Shown here one piece after another: positions 20,334 to 33,800 of a stretch of 64,000 nucleotides of DNA. The first letter of the stretch is position 1. The number at the start of each line of letters is the position of its first letter. The notes under the pieces were generated by a model that saw only the letters and a program-made list of their open reading frames with translations, ran no database searches and was not told the origin of the DNA. The translations under genes were made by a program, and so were the position numbers. The DNA is from Limonium bicolor (taxonomy: Eukaryota > Streptophyta > Magnoliopsida > Caryophyllales > Plumbaginaceae): NCBI GenBank assembly GCA_023374045.1, contig CM041781.1, positions 143,088,982-143,152,981 of the forward strand, read 5' to 3'.

Positions 20334-23300
20334 TGTAACACCCCTACTCTAATCGGCTCCTAATCATCTTACTTAACAATATAATCGCAGCGGTAATTTC
20401 AACAATTGGACTACTGGTGTCACCGTTCTCACTCGCCCATACGAGTAATAACGTGCTTCCTGATATACTCTTAAATACGAAACAATTTCTCGCAGTGACA
20501 ACAAGAGATAGATCTAAACTTCCCAAACCAAATATAATACATTCTCAGTGAGCTTTCTAAGTATCCAAAACCTATACATGTTTCTAGGTTCGTATCAAAG
20601 TGCAACAGTGCATGTTCAAATAACTGTAACCAAACTACCCAGCGCGTCACTCTCTTTGCCGACACCGGAAGATGCATACCTGCAAAAATGGTAGTTTGTG
20701 GTATGGAATCAGCCCCTGCTGAGTATGTTATTACCTGACTGTCGTGCACCCTCGGACCATTCAGTTATTTGGTCGAGAGCATGCATTTCATTTTCATGCA
20801 AATAGTTTAATGTTAAAACTGTAAAGCAACAATATATATTGCAGTAACTCAAACAACAAGCAAGCCCCCGGCTTCACACATCGCATCGTAATAAATCACT
20901 GAGAGCGTTACCGCGCTTATATGAATACAGAGATTCCACTCCAACAACACCTGAAAGTTCATAGTTGAGTACGTCGACTCGTTCGACGAATAGTCCACAA
21001 AATCCACACACGAGCACAGTGACTCGACTCATCCAGTTCACAACACAGATATAAGTACAGTTTATTTAATTAATCCAATTCACAACACACTTATGAGTAC
21101 AACGACTTATTCAATCAACACCACCAACATACCACACATAACCACACAGCATAACCAATGAACAACAAGGCGAAACAACGAGAATTATAAACGAGTATGA
21201 ACTCTCGTCTTTGGCATGCACGCCCAAATAATGTTCGCCTAATGTACGAGTTAATATAATCGTTCGTAATTGTTCAGTCATGTCTAATGACAACGTCTCA
21301 TTAGAACGACGTGTCTCTAAGTTACCCATCTCTTTGGCGGGTCACCCACGGCAGTAGCCACTCCAGCGGTAGAGTCTCCGTCCTACGAACAATCTGTAGT
21401 TCGTTGGAAATTTATCCTGATACTTACGGTTACCACACGGTATCCTAGTATCGTTAATGGATCACATTTCACAGCAAGAGCCACATCCTCTTGATAACTT
21501 ATCTATACCATCGCATCGCGTTATTATTTTTCCTAACACAACAGACTAAGGTCGTTAGTCCAATCCTGAGTATGTCGACTCAGGATCCAGTGTTAGATAC
21601 GAGAGCGGCGTTAAAGAGGCCAATGCTCCGTATATAAGTCTCATATAATATGTGTATCTTATTGTCTTAATGCTACAACGTTTTTCTTACGTTCCTTATA
21701 TTACACATATAAGATAGCATCATTGCCGCTAGTCCGTTTTATAATATGTTCATATATACGAACAGTACTGTTATCGTGCAACAGTAATAATTATAAGCAG
21801 CATTAATATACAACTCAGGCATATTAATTCACACAAGCAGACATTCAATCTTAACACAGATTTTCACACAATGTCTGAACTGAGGAAATCCTCAGAGACA
21901 ATCAAGCCACATAAATAACATACCGTTCACCCGGATTGTATTACGGTGGAGTATGAATCAGCAAGATCCTATGCTCCGTGTGTCGTCTCTAACAGTCTAG
22001 ACAATACATAACGCTACTGATTAGCATCCCGTATAACAATCATAACTCTACGGTACTCCGTACCGTCACTAATACCTCCCGGTTAATCCCCCGTCATTAA
22101 CTGTCAACGTTTGTCGGGTTTTCGGCTTAACTCGAGATTGGAAAAGTGTTACATTACATGCGTAGTCTTATCTTGTATATTAATAGACTTATTGTGGACT
22201 TTGTTATCGCATGTAAAACTAATGTATATTTGTAGATCGTATAGTTTGTTTCTTTATTGCATGTATGTTCTTTGTCATGCACTATACATCTCACCTTAGT
22301 ATTTATTTTCTAAGGTTGGTCTCTTTCTTTTTCTCTCTTTTTTTTTTCTCCATGTGGTATAATTCATTTGTAACTATACTTTTACTATTTAAAATCCTTA
22401 TTATTCCATGCATACTTCTAACATCAGAATTTCGATATCTAATGTTTATAATTCTTTTCTCCTTATCTATTATCATTTTAATTACGATAATTTATAATTA
22501 TTGAACCAAATCACATTTCAACACCATTACATATATTTATTTATATTGTGTGTTATGGAACTTATTTATTATATGGTAAGTCTTATAATCTATATCCATT
22601 CTTTTAATGAATATCTCTTATATTATAAATGTTATAACTCTTATAACATTAAAAACCATATTACAAATTCCATTTAAAATGTTAATATTTCCGAACAGCA
22701 CCTATGTTCTTAAATATTTACAAAATCCACCACTTAATTAATATAATGTTACATTATTGTTACATAACATATCTTATGACATTTAAGTCATTTAAAACAA
22801 TTATAACCTATAGTCATATTTTGTTTATAAAATACCAAGTGGCCCTTAATATTTTTGGCTTTTACTATAACCACTAAACTTCTATAAAACCACAATTCAC
22901 TCTCAATTTCTAATACATAGTTTTCTAATTCCATTAAAACTATATATTATACACATTTCTTAATAAAACCTTATATATAACTCCAAAATTTACCAAACTA
23001 TACCAAAAGGTTATAAACATTATTCTTAACCTTATTTTTCCTCTAAATCTCGGTTTCTATACATTTATTACCCATTTGTAACAATGTTATAAAATACCAT
23101 ATATATACTTATATAATTCATATGAACTCCAAATTTAACCAAATAAACTTCTAAAAATTTCTAATAACTTAAGGACTTTACTAAATTCCATTTAGTACCC
23201 TTAAGTCTCGGTAATTACATTACTACCCCAAGTCTTATAAATCTTTTACAATTTAATAAGTATCTTATTATAAGGTAGTATTTTAATTTCTTAAGTTTTC

Positions 23301-25292
23301 TAAACTTGGTCAAAGTCTCCTATATAGTCAACTTTGACTCCTAATACCAAATGGGAACCAATTTTTCGGTAATTACTAATAATAACCTATACTTTTCTAT
23401 TTTTACAATTTTGACCCCAAAACTTTATAAAATGTTATATTTTTTATTAAATTCATTTAAAAACCCTAAATTGCTCTAAATTAAGCCCACGGCCTTCTAA
23501 ATTCCTAGTAATTACGAATTGGCCCCAATTTTAATTATAAGCATAAATAAAACTAAATAAGCTTATAAACTTAAATTAAAATGGCCTAATGACATGGCCT
23601 TATTACAACCTTGAACTTGCAAAATAAATTACACAATAAATGTCTCAAAATATAGCATATATATTCGGCCTCACCTTAGTTTAATTATTTTTCCACATAA
23701 TGCCATAATTTGACCATTATGTTAATTAAACCTCTTAAATGACTAGCTTAATTTATCTTAGCCATTTTTTTCCATTTTTAGGTCAATATGACCTATATAT
23801 GTAACTTCACTCTCGGCCATATATATATATATGCTTAAAATTTATAAAAATCATAAGTTTAAGGTGTTTATACCTTGATTTATCCTTGTATATGCCTTGT
23901 TGGCCACGGCTGTATGGAGATCTATTTTCCACAGCTTAGTTTACATGTTTTAAAACAGCAATTAAGGCATGATTAGTCTCCAAGCAAGATCTAACCATAA
24001 GAAGTGTTTAATGTCAATTTTCAAGGTAAAATTTACCTTAGAACACCAAGGTATACAAGGTTAATCTCGGCCTGTATTTACAGTAGGCAAAGAGTGTTAA
24101 AAGAGCTACTAAAACCAAGCTTTAAACTGGTATAACTCAGATTAGAAGATAGCTAATCTTTACCTTGTTTAAAATGCCTAAATGGTGTTTTTTGGCTTGG
24201 ATCTGGTTATACTTCGAAGCTCTTGATGTACCAACTGGATAAGTATGTTAAGATGAAGATTATAAGCTTAGAAACAAAGTTTCACAGCCGAATTTGAAGG
24301 GAATCAAAAGATATGTGCTTAGAGCACATTTTTATACCTTAAGAACAAGATTAGCTTTCTCCACCTTCTTCCCTTGTTAATGCCGAGATACACCCTCCAT
24401 TTAACCTCCATAACAACCTAAGAACATTGATGGAAGTGGTTGATGCTTTGCTCCATGAAAGAGGAAGAAATTGTGAAGAAAATGAACATTTAAGAGCTTA
24501 ATAAGCTTACCAATGGTGATTGCTGTTCTCCTCTGAGTTTGGCTGTGTAACCACGAAAATGGAGAAGCAAAGAGAGGTGAGGGGCTGCTGGAATCGGCTG
24601 GGAAGCAAGGTGAGTGAAGAAGAATGATTGGAAAGGCTTAATTGAATTGGAAAAGTAATAAAAGTAACTTTTACTATTGCAAATTTGGTATTAGGTAGCT
24701 AATTTGTCTAACAATGATTATGCTGACTCCTCTCCTCCTTGCCTGTCGAAATCCTTGGTCAATTGGGTCAATTAATTGACCATTGACCATACTTGGTCAA
24801 TATTGACTCGAACGGGCCCCACTTTAGGGTTTTATTAATATTTTAATATTAAATTTGTAAAAATTCGTAAATTTCTGGAATTAAATTCCTAATATGATAT
24901 AATATGATAAAATATCATATTTAAAGGTAATTATAATTTTTAAGCCCATTAAAAAATCAATTTAAAAGGCAATCTCACAAAAACGTGCTTTAAGGTGTTT
25001 TAGTGCACATTTTTGTGTCACAGGGTGTTCCTGAGCTTAGTTCTCCTTGAGAACGGTTTTGTTGTGTTCCTTACTTCATTATAATACTTAGGAATCCACT
25101 TTGGATCCTATTTGAGGTCACACAATCTTTATGGTGTCTTAAGGCACATTTTCGGCTTTACCGATCTTAAGGCGTGTTGTTTGCCTTGTTGAGATCTTTT
25201 AGATTGTTCCCCAATAATATTTAGATGTTTAATAATCATCTTAGATCATTAATAGGTCATTTAATTATATTTTAAAGGTTAGGGGTATTTCA
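20334..25292 (-). repeat. LARD1 3' LTR
   Basis: 4959 bp, TGTAACACCCCTACTC...AGGGGTATTTCA. It matches 30823-35729 with only scattered one- or two-base differences and one 52-bp block (about 21386-21440) missing from the other copy. The middle (22300-25000) is very AT-rich. ORFs in it are not supported as genes. Confidence 0.95.
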
Positions 25293-25309
25293 GTCTACCC
25301 CCCTTAAAA
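25293..25309 (-). other. LARD1 polypurine tract
   Basis: The minus-strand sequence is TTTTAAGGGGGGTAGAC, directly before the LTR start TGAAATACCCC. It is the same as at 41749-41765. Confidence 0.85.
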
Positions 25310-25545
25310 AGGCTTCGTCCCGAAGTCCTTAATCCTCTACAGTTCACCTAAGGAATCAAGTTCCACTAAGTAACCAAACAATCCATTGCTAGGGAGTAAC
25401 TCCCACTAGGTTCAGACCTAGTCCACATACAGCATATATCAAATAGCTAACTCATGGTATAAACTCAATCATATCACATCACTAAACAAGGTGCACATCA
25501 AATTCATCCACAAAAGTACTCAGCGGTACTATATATATATTCAAC

Positions 25546-25632
25546 CAGGTACAAAACTCATAGTACACCGCACTAGACAAGGTGCAAAACTCATGGTACA
25601 CAGCACTAGACAAGGTGCAAAACTCATAAAGT
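25546..25632. repeat. Tandem repeat of about 34-37 bp near the polypurine tract
   Basis: Nearly three copies of CAAAACTCATGGTACACAGC ACTAGACAAGGTG. LARD2 has about four copies with an altered middle (41955-42078). Confidence 0.8.
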
Positions 25633-25820
25633 ACTCAAAGGTGTTTGCAAGGGATACTCCACGCATCCCTCCTATCTACATGTTAGTATCTCGCGAGGAT
25701 ACTCACACATCATTCCACATGTATGTGTGCACATATAGTTAACGTTGACAACTCACAGGGAAGCAGTCTTAAAGACCAGGACTTGACGATCCCCAACCCA
25801 ACCAACGTCTACTACCCGCG

Positions 25821-26020
25821 GACACACCGGTTTGATCATAACGAAGGACACTGCGGTCCACGGCTCCTCGGGCAGTCACCTTATTTCCTTAGTCACCCAC
25901 AGACACGCCGGTCTAATGACAAAGGGCTCTGCGGTCCACGGCTCTCTGGGTGATGTCACTCGCAGACACACCGGTCTAATGGCGAAGGACTCCACGGTCC
26001 ACGGCTCTTCGAGTGACGCC
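25821..26020. repeat. Tandem repeat of about 65-75 bp
   Basis: Three diverged units each contain GACACACCGGT, an AATGACGAAGG-like core, and CGGTCCACGGCTC. LARD2 carries the same three units at 42281-42468. Confidence 0.8.
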
Positions 26021-29000
26021 TAAATTCCAATTTCCATTCATATCTGTGTCCACTTGTAGGAAGTTTCGAGAATCATTCAACCCCGACGTGGTCAGCGTCA
26101 GTGTTGAGCTATCTCTTACCTCAATTTGTGTTCGGTATCGCTTGATCGGACCAGGATCAAGTTCAACTTCCCACGTCAATTTCAACCAATCAATTGTTTT
26201 ATTCATTTCAAATCTTGTTTCCTCTTGATATTTACCACTTTGTGTTCCAAGTTCCTCGTTTTATATTATTCATACCACTCCTAGAATATTTTCTTTCACC
26301 AGGTTACACATCGGTCTCATGCCGATTCACTCATCGCCTTTCAACAATCGGTTTCATACCGAGTCACAGATCACATAGTACGGAGCTTTCTACTCCTTCT
26401 ATCCGAAATCTCTCATCAGAGCTACAGACAGTCCTACTCGAATTCTCACATCAGAGCTAACAAGTTAGGCGTTATGTGACTATTGTTCGCAATGTTGCGT
26501 AAATAATTGGAAGTAGGGTCAGAACAATCTATCTGTACTCCCTTTCCTATTTGCCATAACTAATGCAAACTAAAACATATTTATGTTCATACACATAATA
26601 CATCACAATATTACCTCATGTAATATAACACAATCATAACACTTGTACTCTACGTACAATAATAGTGTTCGTAGCATGCGTACCATGCGTTACGTACTCC
26701 AACGTACGGTATATTTTTAAGCGTGCTTAATCGCTCTACCCCCTTAAAATGATTACGCCCACGTAATCTACGAATATACCATCTTGTAGTAATAAGTTCA
26801 AGATGTTCCATTCCAGTGGTCTTATTCGTGCACTAATGTGCTACATATTTCATCACCCCCTTTCTTTTAAGGTCGGCTTTAGTCCCTCTGGCTATACTGC
26901 CTATCTCAGTTATGTGTATGTATATTTATATACGGTTTGATCGGGGGATGTAAACACATCCTTTGTTTTCCCCAAACCTGCTAGGTACATCAAACCTATG
27001 CAATATGGGCCCACTCGCTCCGCAAGCAGTATGCCCAATTACCTTATGGTTAGTTTACCCCTTTATGTCGGTTTCAACTCCACGTGACAGTGTTTTCTAC
27101 ACGGTCTTCCATAATTATGGGGATGGAGTAAATTATTCACTGCGTGGTATTGTTTGTCACACACGCTTACCATTTCAATTATCTATTTTATTATTCTTTC
27201 TGTATTCTATACTTGTTCGTGGTATATTCCCAAGGGTTCATGTCACCCTACCGAACTAACCTACGGTATAAGGGTTGTCGAGCTATGCTCTAGCACCTAG
27301 TGCTTGTAGTAATTTCCCTTAAATGTCAAAACGAGTCTGATATGCGTAACTAACTGGCGCCTCATGGCTCAAAGTTATTTCCCTCAGGAATGAGTTCATT
27401 CCATAGGTACCTTATAGGTCCTCTCTTGCTGGTGTGAACTCGAATCTCTAGTGTGTTGGTATTTTAGTACTCACACGTATGGTTCATTCCTCTATTCGAT
27501 TAGGGGAATCCATTGGTTTATCTGATCTTTCATGTTCCGACTCATACTAATATAATTGGGTTAATAATTATTATAGTGGTCGCTTATTGCGCACTACGTA
27601 CCAGTCGATTAGACGGTTATCCGCTATTACGGTTTGCATGGAGTATCTTGTCTCCAGTTTAGAGTATCTCCAGTAATGCTTGCTTTTGCTCTTCGTATGT
27701 CGTAAACATACAATACGACTGTGGGTTTTAGCTTGGCATTCGTTTTCTGTTTAACCCTGATTGGTACTAACATACTGACGTTTCTATAGCTTGAGCATGT
27801 GGTTATTATTGTTTAATGCGACATCATCGCAGCGCCCTTAGCGCAATATATAACTCTTTATGTGCCCCCTTTTCTGGGTGGCATCTATTTTCTTACAAAG
27901 GTTGCTGTACATAAATACCTAAAATATCCCAATTATTTTCCTCATCGGTGGGTTCACCTCGCCCTTACCATAAAATAAGCCTCAGCTTTCTTGTTTACTT
28001 AAATCTCCAAAACTTGTGTTCTAACTTATTCATTATGGGATTGTGATTTTATATCGTTTTACTATCAAGCTATTCTTGACTTTTCCAACCTTGTTGGCTG
28101 GACTGAGATATCTCTCCTCAATTCGTGGTTTACCTAGTCAGGGTTCCATTCACTGACTTAGACACAGAGTTGACTACCCCCCCTGGTACTCACACTACTC
28201 GTTAACATACATGGGGTACCTTACTGATACATTACTACTTACCCAACCAATTTTAATATAAGTTGTCAGGCCCACAAGCTCCTAGGAGTGTGGTCGTCCC
28301 ATGTCGCGTTTAGTGCACTCGTAGTGTTTGTACCTGGTGGTTATCATACTCTTAGCCCCGGTAATTTATGTAGAAATAGCTATGCTGCCAATTCTTAACC
28401 TTTAATGTCAGAATGGCCCTAGAGGGTTCCCTGGGTTCCTTTAGTAATGTATATTTTGCTTACCTTCTCCAAGATAGGTATTTGCGACTTATCGCCCTAC
28501 TACTGGTTTCCACATACTCGTCATCTGGTATTTGTGAGTGGGGGTCAGTAACCATTTACTATTTCCCCTGTTCACTCCTAGGCTGTTAACGCCTTCAGGT
28601 ATGAGTTTTAAGCTCTCAAACTCTACCCAATTTATTGGGTTACACCCTTTGGTGTATTCCGGACTCCATGATAAAGATTGACACCTTGTGTGTTCCCTTG
28701 TCTCATGGTAGTCCCTACCTAGCCTGACTATAATCAGTATTTGTGATTGTTCACTTTTGTTCTCCTAGTTTTGGGTTATCTTGGTGGTACTAAGGGTATC
28801 CCTCTGTAGGCCTATGCCATACAATATTCAGGCTCAATGTTTATTCTAATAGTCAAATGGTTGTTGGTCTTGCTATTTATTTAATTTCAGTTGGTTGTAT
28901 ATTTTCTCCTAATGTTATAATTGGGTACCCACAACTTAGTGGGTTCCGTACATCATCGCTCCTCATTGTGTAATCCTTACTCTTATTCCACTTGTATTCC

Positions 29001-29677
29001 CTCTATCCTTCTTGAGGTAACGGTATTTTCCGTTCTCAGGTAATCTCTCTGTTTAGTCAATATCCACTGCCCTCCGTACGGGAGTCTAGCAGTATAATGG
29101 ATTTTCAACACCCCCGTGTGTGTAGTGCGGGCATAACATCGGCCCCTTTATTGCACATTTTCACCTGCCTAATCCTTTCTTACAACTTCAGAATAGTTTG
29201 TCATAACGGTACTTGTCTATTATTCTCATCTACTCTGTTGGATAGGTTTTATTTAAAGTCTTGGCTTGTTTAGCTCTCATCCTGCCCTCTGGCAAAGTTC
29301 AACGGTAGTGGTCCTCACCACAAGTGTCGTGCATTCCCTAAATGGTTATGCTGGTCCTGAGGACTTGACACTCTCCACCGGTATTGATTGACGTTTTAAT
29401 GTACATACCGGCTCTGGGTTTAGGCTTATAGGCACTAATCACCGTTATTCTCGTTTACTCCCCTTTCTATATTCAACTAAATGGTATATTCTTTTCAGGT
29501 TTAGTGGTTAGACCGGCTAGGTCTTCCCGAGGTTTTATCGACCTCAAACCCAAGAGTTTCGTACCCCTGTCATTAAGAAGGCTATGTCCTGCTTTATTGT
29601 ATACGGACTCACACAAAGTTTAGTGTTTATTGGTAACCGCCTGGACTATTTCGTCCGTTAGGGATATTATCGTCGCT

Positions 29678-29754
29678 GCACTTGCAGTAGCAAGTGCGCA
29701 AGGCAGGTTGAAATTTAATATTTTGGTTAATGTGGCACTTGCAGTGGCAAGTGC
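29678..29754. other. Pair of conserved 8-bp hairpins
   Basis: GCACTTGCAGTAGCAAGTGC (29678-29697) and GCACTTGCAGTGGCAAGTGC (29735-29754) are perfect 8-bp stems with four-base loops, 57 bp apart. LARD2 keeps both stems and the 57-bp spacing (45943-45962 and 46000-46019), with changes only in a loop. This suggests an RNA element. Confidence 0.7.
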
Positions 29755-30399
29755 GTCATGTAGACTGAGCCACCTGTATGGTGTGACAGTGCAGTGCTAT
29801 TCCCTAACTGGTTTTTTTTTTGTTCCTTTCAAAGAAGGTTCTTTTTTTTTTAATACAGTCTCACTCCTGCACCCGTCTCCACAAACTTATCGTGGTAGTA
29901 GGGTCTTACTCCCCTGTCGAGGCGTTGCATGATAGCAACTTAGCGAGTTCTCGTTCCTTCAGTTCTCAGGATCTCTCTCTATGCACGTCAGGCCATTATG
30001 AACCTTCAGTATTGCACGGATATAGTTACTCGCTTCGGGTGAGACTTCTAAAAGGTCGTCCATTCTGTCTGTTACATATCTCGTAAATCTTTTTATTACT
30101 CATTATTTCTATCTCTTTTCCCCCCAGCGCACAAATCAGTGCTTTCTTGGATGTAAGACAGGGTTGCCTTGCTTATAGTAAGCTAGCCCCTTTAGTCCTA
30201 CGGGAATTATCTCCTCAACCTTGGTTTAGTATTCATCTGGTACTCGTATGGTAGACATTATGTCGCGACCAGGACCCCCCCCCCCCCCCGTCCTAAACAA
30301 CTCATCACAACTTAAAGTTTTATTTTCTATATCTAACATAATCCTCATAGCATCCACATCGGGTCTTCCCGATTAGGAGAGTTATCTCCGTGGTGTTTC

Positions 30400-30597
30400 T
30401 CATTTCATTGTCTCACTAGCTAGTACTTTAGGTACGGGCTGCGGCGGGTGGGGTACCATTGCAATTTCCCGGGACATTCTCCCATCGAGTGCGATCAGTT
30501 CATACCGTCTTTGTATTACTTGGGGTTGCTGGACCATCACCACCTTCCGCTGCTCCGTGTTCTTCCTTAGTACTATTGCCTGACCTCTTCCTGACAT
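30400..30597 (-). pseudogene. Possible remnant of a gag start in LARD1
   Basis: A 65-codon frame begins MSGRGQAIVLRKNTEQRK about 210 bp inside the PBS, where element A has MAGRPRGRGRG. LARD2 has the same ATG (46853-46855) but a one-base shift soon after it. Similarity to gag is limited to the position and the first few residues. It may be chance. Confidence 0.25.
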
Positions 30598-30806
30598 ATG
30601 TCAAGAGGACGGGTTAGACCTTTACTCGGTCTAATACCGCAGTCTCGGTCTTTTAATATTGGAGTGCCTCTACGGCTATGGTGTGCAAGTCTTAATCATT
30701 GCATCAACCCCGCAAGGTCACGTATCCTCACAACGTTTTCCCGTATTCCCAAAACCTATGCTCACTGTATAAATCCTACTATCTCTTGTCATCAGAGCGG
30801 TACTCC

Positions 30807-30818
30807 GCTCTGATACCA
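30807..30818 (-). other. LARD1 primer-binding site with overlapping hairpin
   Basis: Minus strand TGGTATCAGAGC. Bases 30791-30814 form a perfect 10-bp stem (ATCAGAGCGG and CCGCTCTGAT around TACT) that covers most of the PBS. Confidence 0.9.
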
Positions 30819-30822
30819 CTTT

Positions 30823-33800
30823 TGTAACACCCCTACTCTAATCGGCTCCTAATCATCTTACTTAACAATATAATCGCAGCGGTAATTTCAACAATTGGAC
30901 TACTGGTGTCACCGTTCTCACTCCCATACGATAATAACGTGCTTCCTGATATACTCTTAAATACGAAACATTTTCTCGCAGTGACAACAAGAGATAGATC
31001 TAAACTTCCCAAACCAAAATATAATACATTCTCAGTGAGCTTTCTAAGTATCCAAAACCTATACATGTTTCTAGGTTCGTATCAAAGTGCAACAGTGCAT
31101 GTTCAAAAAACTGTAACCAAACTACCCAGCGCGTCACTCTCTTTGCCGACACCGGAAGATGCATACCTGCAAAAATGGTAGTTTGTGGTATGGAATCAGC
31201 CCCTGCTGAGTATGTTATTACCTGACTGTCGTGCACCCTCGGACCATTCAGTTATTTGGTCGAGAGCATGCATTTCATTTTCATGCAAATAGTTTAATGT
31301 TAAAACTGTAAAGCAACAATATATATATTGCAGTAACTCAAACACAAGCAAGCCCCCGGCTTCACACATCGCATCGTAATAAATCACTGAGAGCGTTACC
31401 GCGCTTATATGAATACAGAGATTCCACTCCAACAACACCTGAAAGTTCATAGTTGAGTACGTCGACTCGTTCGACGAATAGTCCACAAAATCCACACACG
31501 AGCACAGTGACTCGACTCATCCAGTTCACAACACAGATATAAGTACAGTTTATTTAATTAATCCAATTCACAACACACTTATGAGTACAACGACTTATTC
31601 AATCAACACCACCAACATACCACACTAACCACACAGCATAACCAATGAACAACAAGGCGAAACAACGAGAATTATAAACGAGTATGAACTCTCGTCTTTG
31701 GCATGCACGCCCAAATAATGTTCGCCTAATGTACGAGTTAATATAATCGTTCGTAATTGTTCAGTCATGTCTAATGACAACGTCTCATTAGAACGACGTG
31801 TCTCTAAGTTACCCATCTCTTTGGCGGGTCACCCACGGCAGTAGCCACTCCAGCGGTAGAGTCTCCGTCCTACGAACAATCTGTAGTATCGTTAATGGAT
31901 CACATTTCACAGCAAGAGCCACATCCTCTTGATAACTTATCTATACCATCGCATCGCGTTATTATTTTTCCTAACACAACAGACTAAGGTCGTTAGTCCA
32001 ATCCTGAGTATGTCGACTCAGGATTCAGTGTTAGATACGAGAGCGGCGTTAAAGAGGCCAATGCTCCGTATATAAGTCTCATATAATATGTGTATCTTAT
32101 TGTCTTAATGCTACAACGTTTTTCTTACGTTCCTTATATTACACATATAAGATAGCATCATTGCCGCTAGTCCGTTTTATAATATGTTCATATATACGAA
32201 CAGTACTGTTATCGTGCAACAGTAATAATTATAAGCAGCATTAATATACAACTCAGGCATATTAATTCACACAAGCAGACATTCAATCTTAACACAGATT
32301 TTCACACAATGTCTGAACTGAGGAAATCCTCAGAGACAATCAAGCCACATAAATAACATACCGTTCACCCGGATTGTATTACGGTGGAGTATGAATCAGC
32401 AAGATCCTATGCTCCGTGTGTCGTCTCTAACAGTCTAGACAATACATAACGCTACTGATTAGCATCCCGTATAACAATCATAACTCTACGGTACTCCGTA
32501 CCGTCACTAATACCTCCCGGTTAATCCCCCGTCATTAACTGTCAACGTTTGTCGGGTTTTCGGCTTAACTCGAGATTGGAAAAGTGTTACATTACATGCG
32601 TAGTCTTATCTTGTATATTAATAGACTTATTGTTGGACTTTGTTATCGCATGTAAACTAATGTATATTTGTAGATCGTATAGTTTGTTTCTTTATTGCAT
32701 GTATGGTTCTTTGTCATGCACTATACATCTCACCTTAGTATTTATTTTTCTAAGGTTTGTCTCTTTTCTTTTCTCTCTTTTTTTTTATTCATGTGGTATA
32801 ATTCATTTGTAACTATACTTTTAACTATTTAAAATCCTTATTATTCCATGCATACTTCTAACATCAGAATTTCGATATCTAATGTTTATAATTCTTTTCT
32901 CCTTATCTATTATCATTTTAATTACGATAATTTATAATTATTGAACCAAATCACATTTTCAACACCATTACATATATTTATTTATATGTGTGTGTTATGG
33001 AACTTATTTATTATATGGTAAGTCTTATAATCTATATCCATTCTTTTAATGAATATCTCTTATATTATAAATGTTATAACTCTTATAACATTAAAAACCA
33101 TATTACAAATTCCATTTAAAAATGTTAATATTTCCGAACAGCACCTATGTTCTTAAATATTTACAAAATCCACCACTTAATTAATATAATGTTACATTAT
33201 TGTTACATAACATATCTTATGACATTTAAGTCATTTAAAACAATTATAACCTATAGTCATATTTTTGTTTATAAAATACCAAGTGGCCCTTAATATTTTT
33301 GGCTTTTACTTATAACCACTAAACTTCTATAAAACCACAATTCACTCTCAATTTCTAATACATAGTTTTCTAATTCCATTAAAACTATATATTATACACA
33401 TTTCTTAATAAAACCTTATATATAACTCCAAAATTTACCAAACTATACCAAAAGGTTATAAACATTATTCTTAACCTTATTTTTCCTCTAAATCTCGGTT
33501 TCTATACATTTATTACCCATTTGTAACAATGTTATAAAATACCATATATTATACTTATATAATTCATATGAACTCCAAATTTAACCAAATAAACTTCTAA
33601 AAATTTCTAATAACTTAAGGACTTTACTAAATTCCATTTAGTACCCTTAAGTCTCGGTAATTACATTACTACCCCAAGTCTTATAAATCTTTTACAATTT
33701 AATAAGTATCTTATTATAAGGTAGTATTTTAATTTCTTAAGTTTTCTAAACTTGGTCAAAGTCTCCTATATAGTCAACTTTGACTCCTAATACCAAATGG

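Larger units (their letters stand above)
25310..30806 (-). other. LARD1 internal domain, non-coding
   Basis: No retrotransposon protein motif is found in any frame over 5.5 kb. The region aligns with 41766-47058 of LARD2 throughout, so it is conserved as a domain although it codes for nothing recognisable. Landmarks are two tandem repeats next to the polypurine tract, paired hairpins at 29678-29754, a 15-base C run (30275-30289; five C in LARD2) and a small open frame near the PBS. Confidence 0.75.

Noticed and set aside
29678..29754. microRNA precursor
   Set aside because: The stems are only 8 bp with four-base loops, too short for a plant microRNA hairpin.
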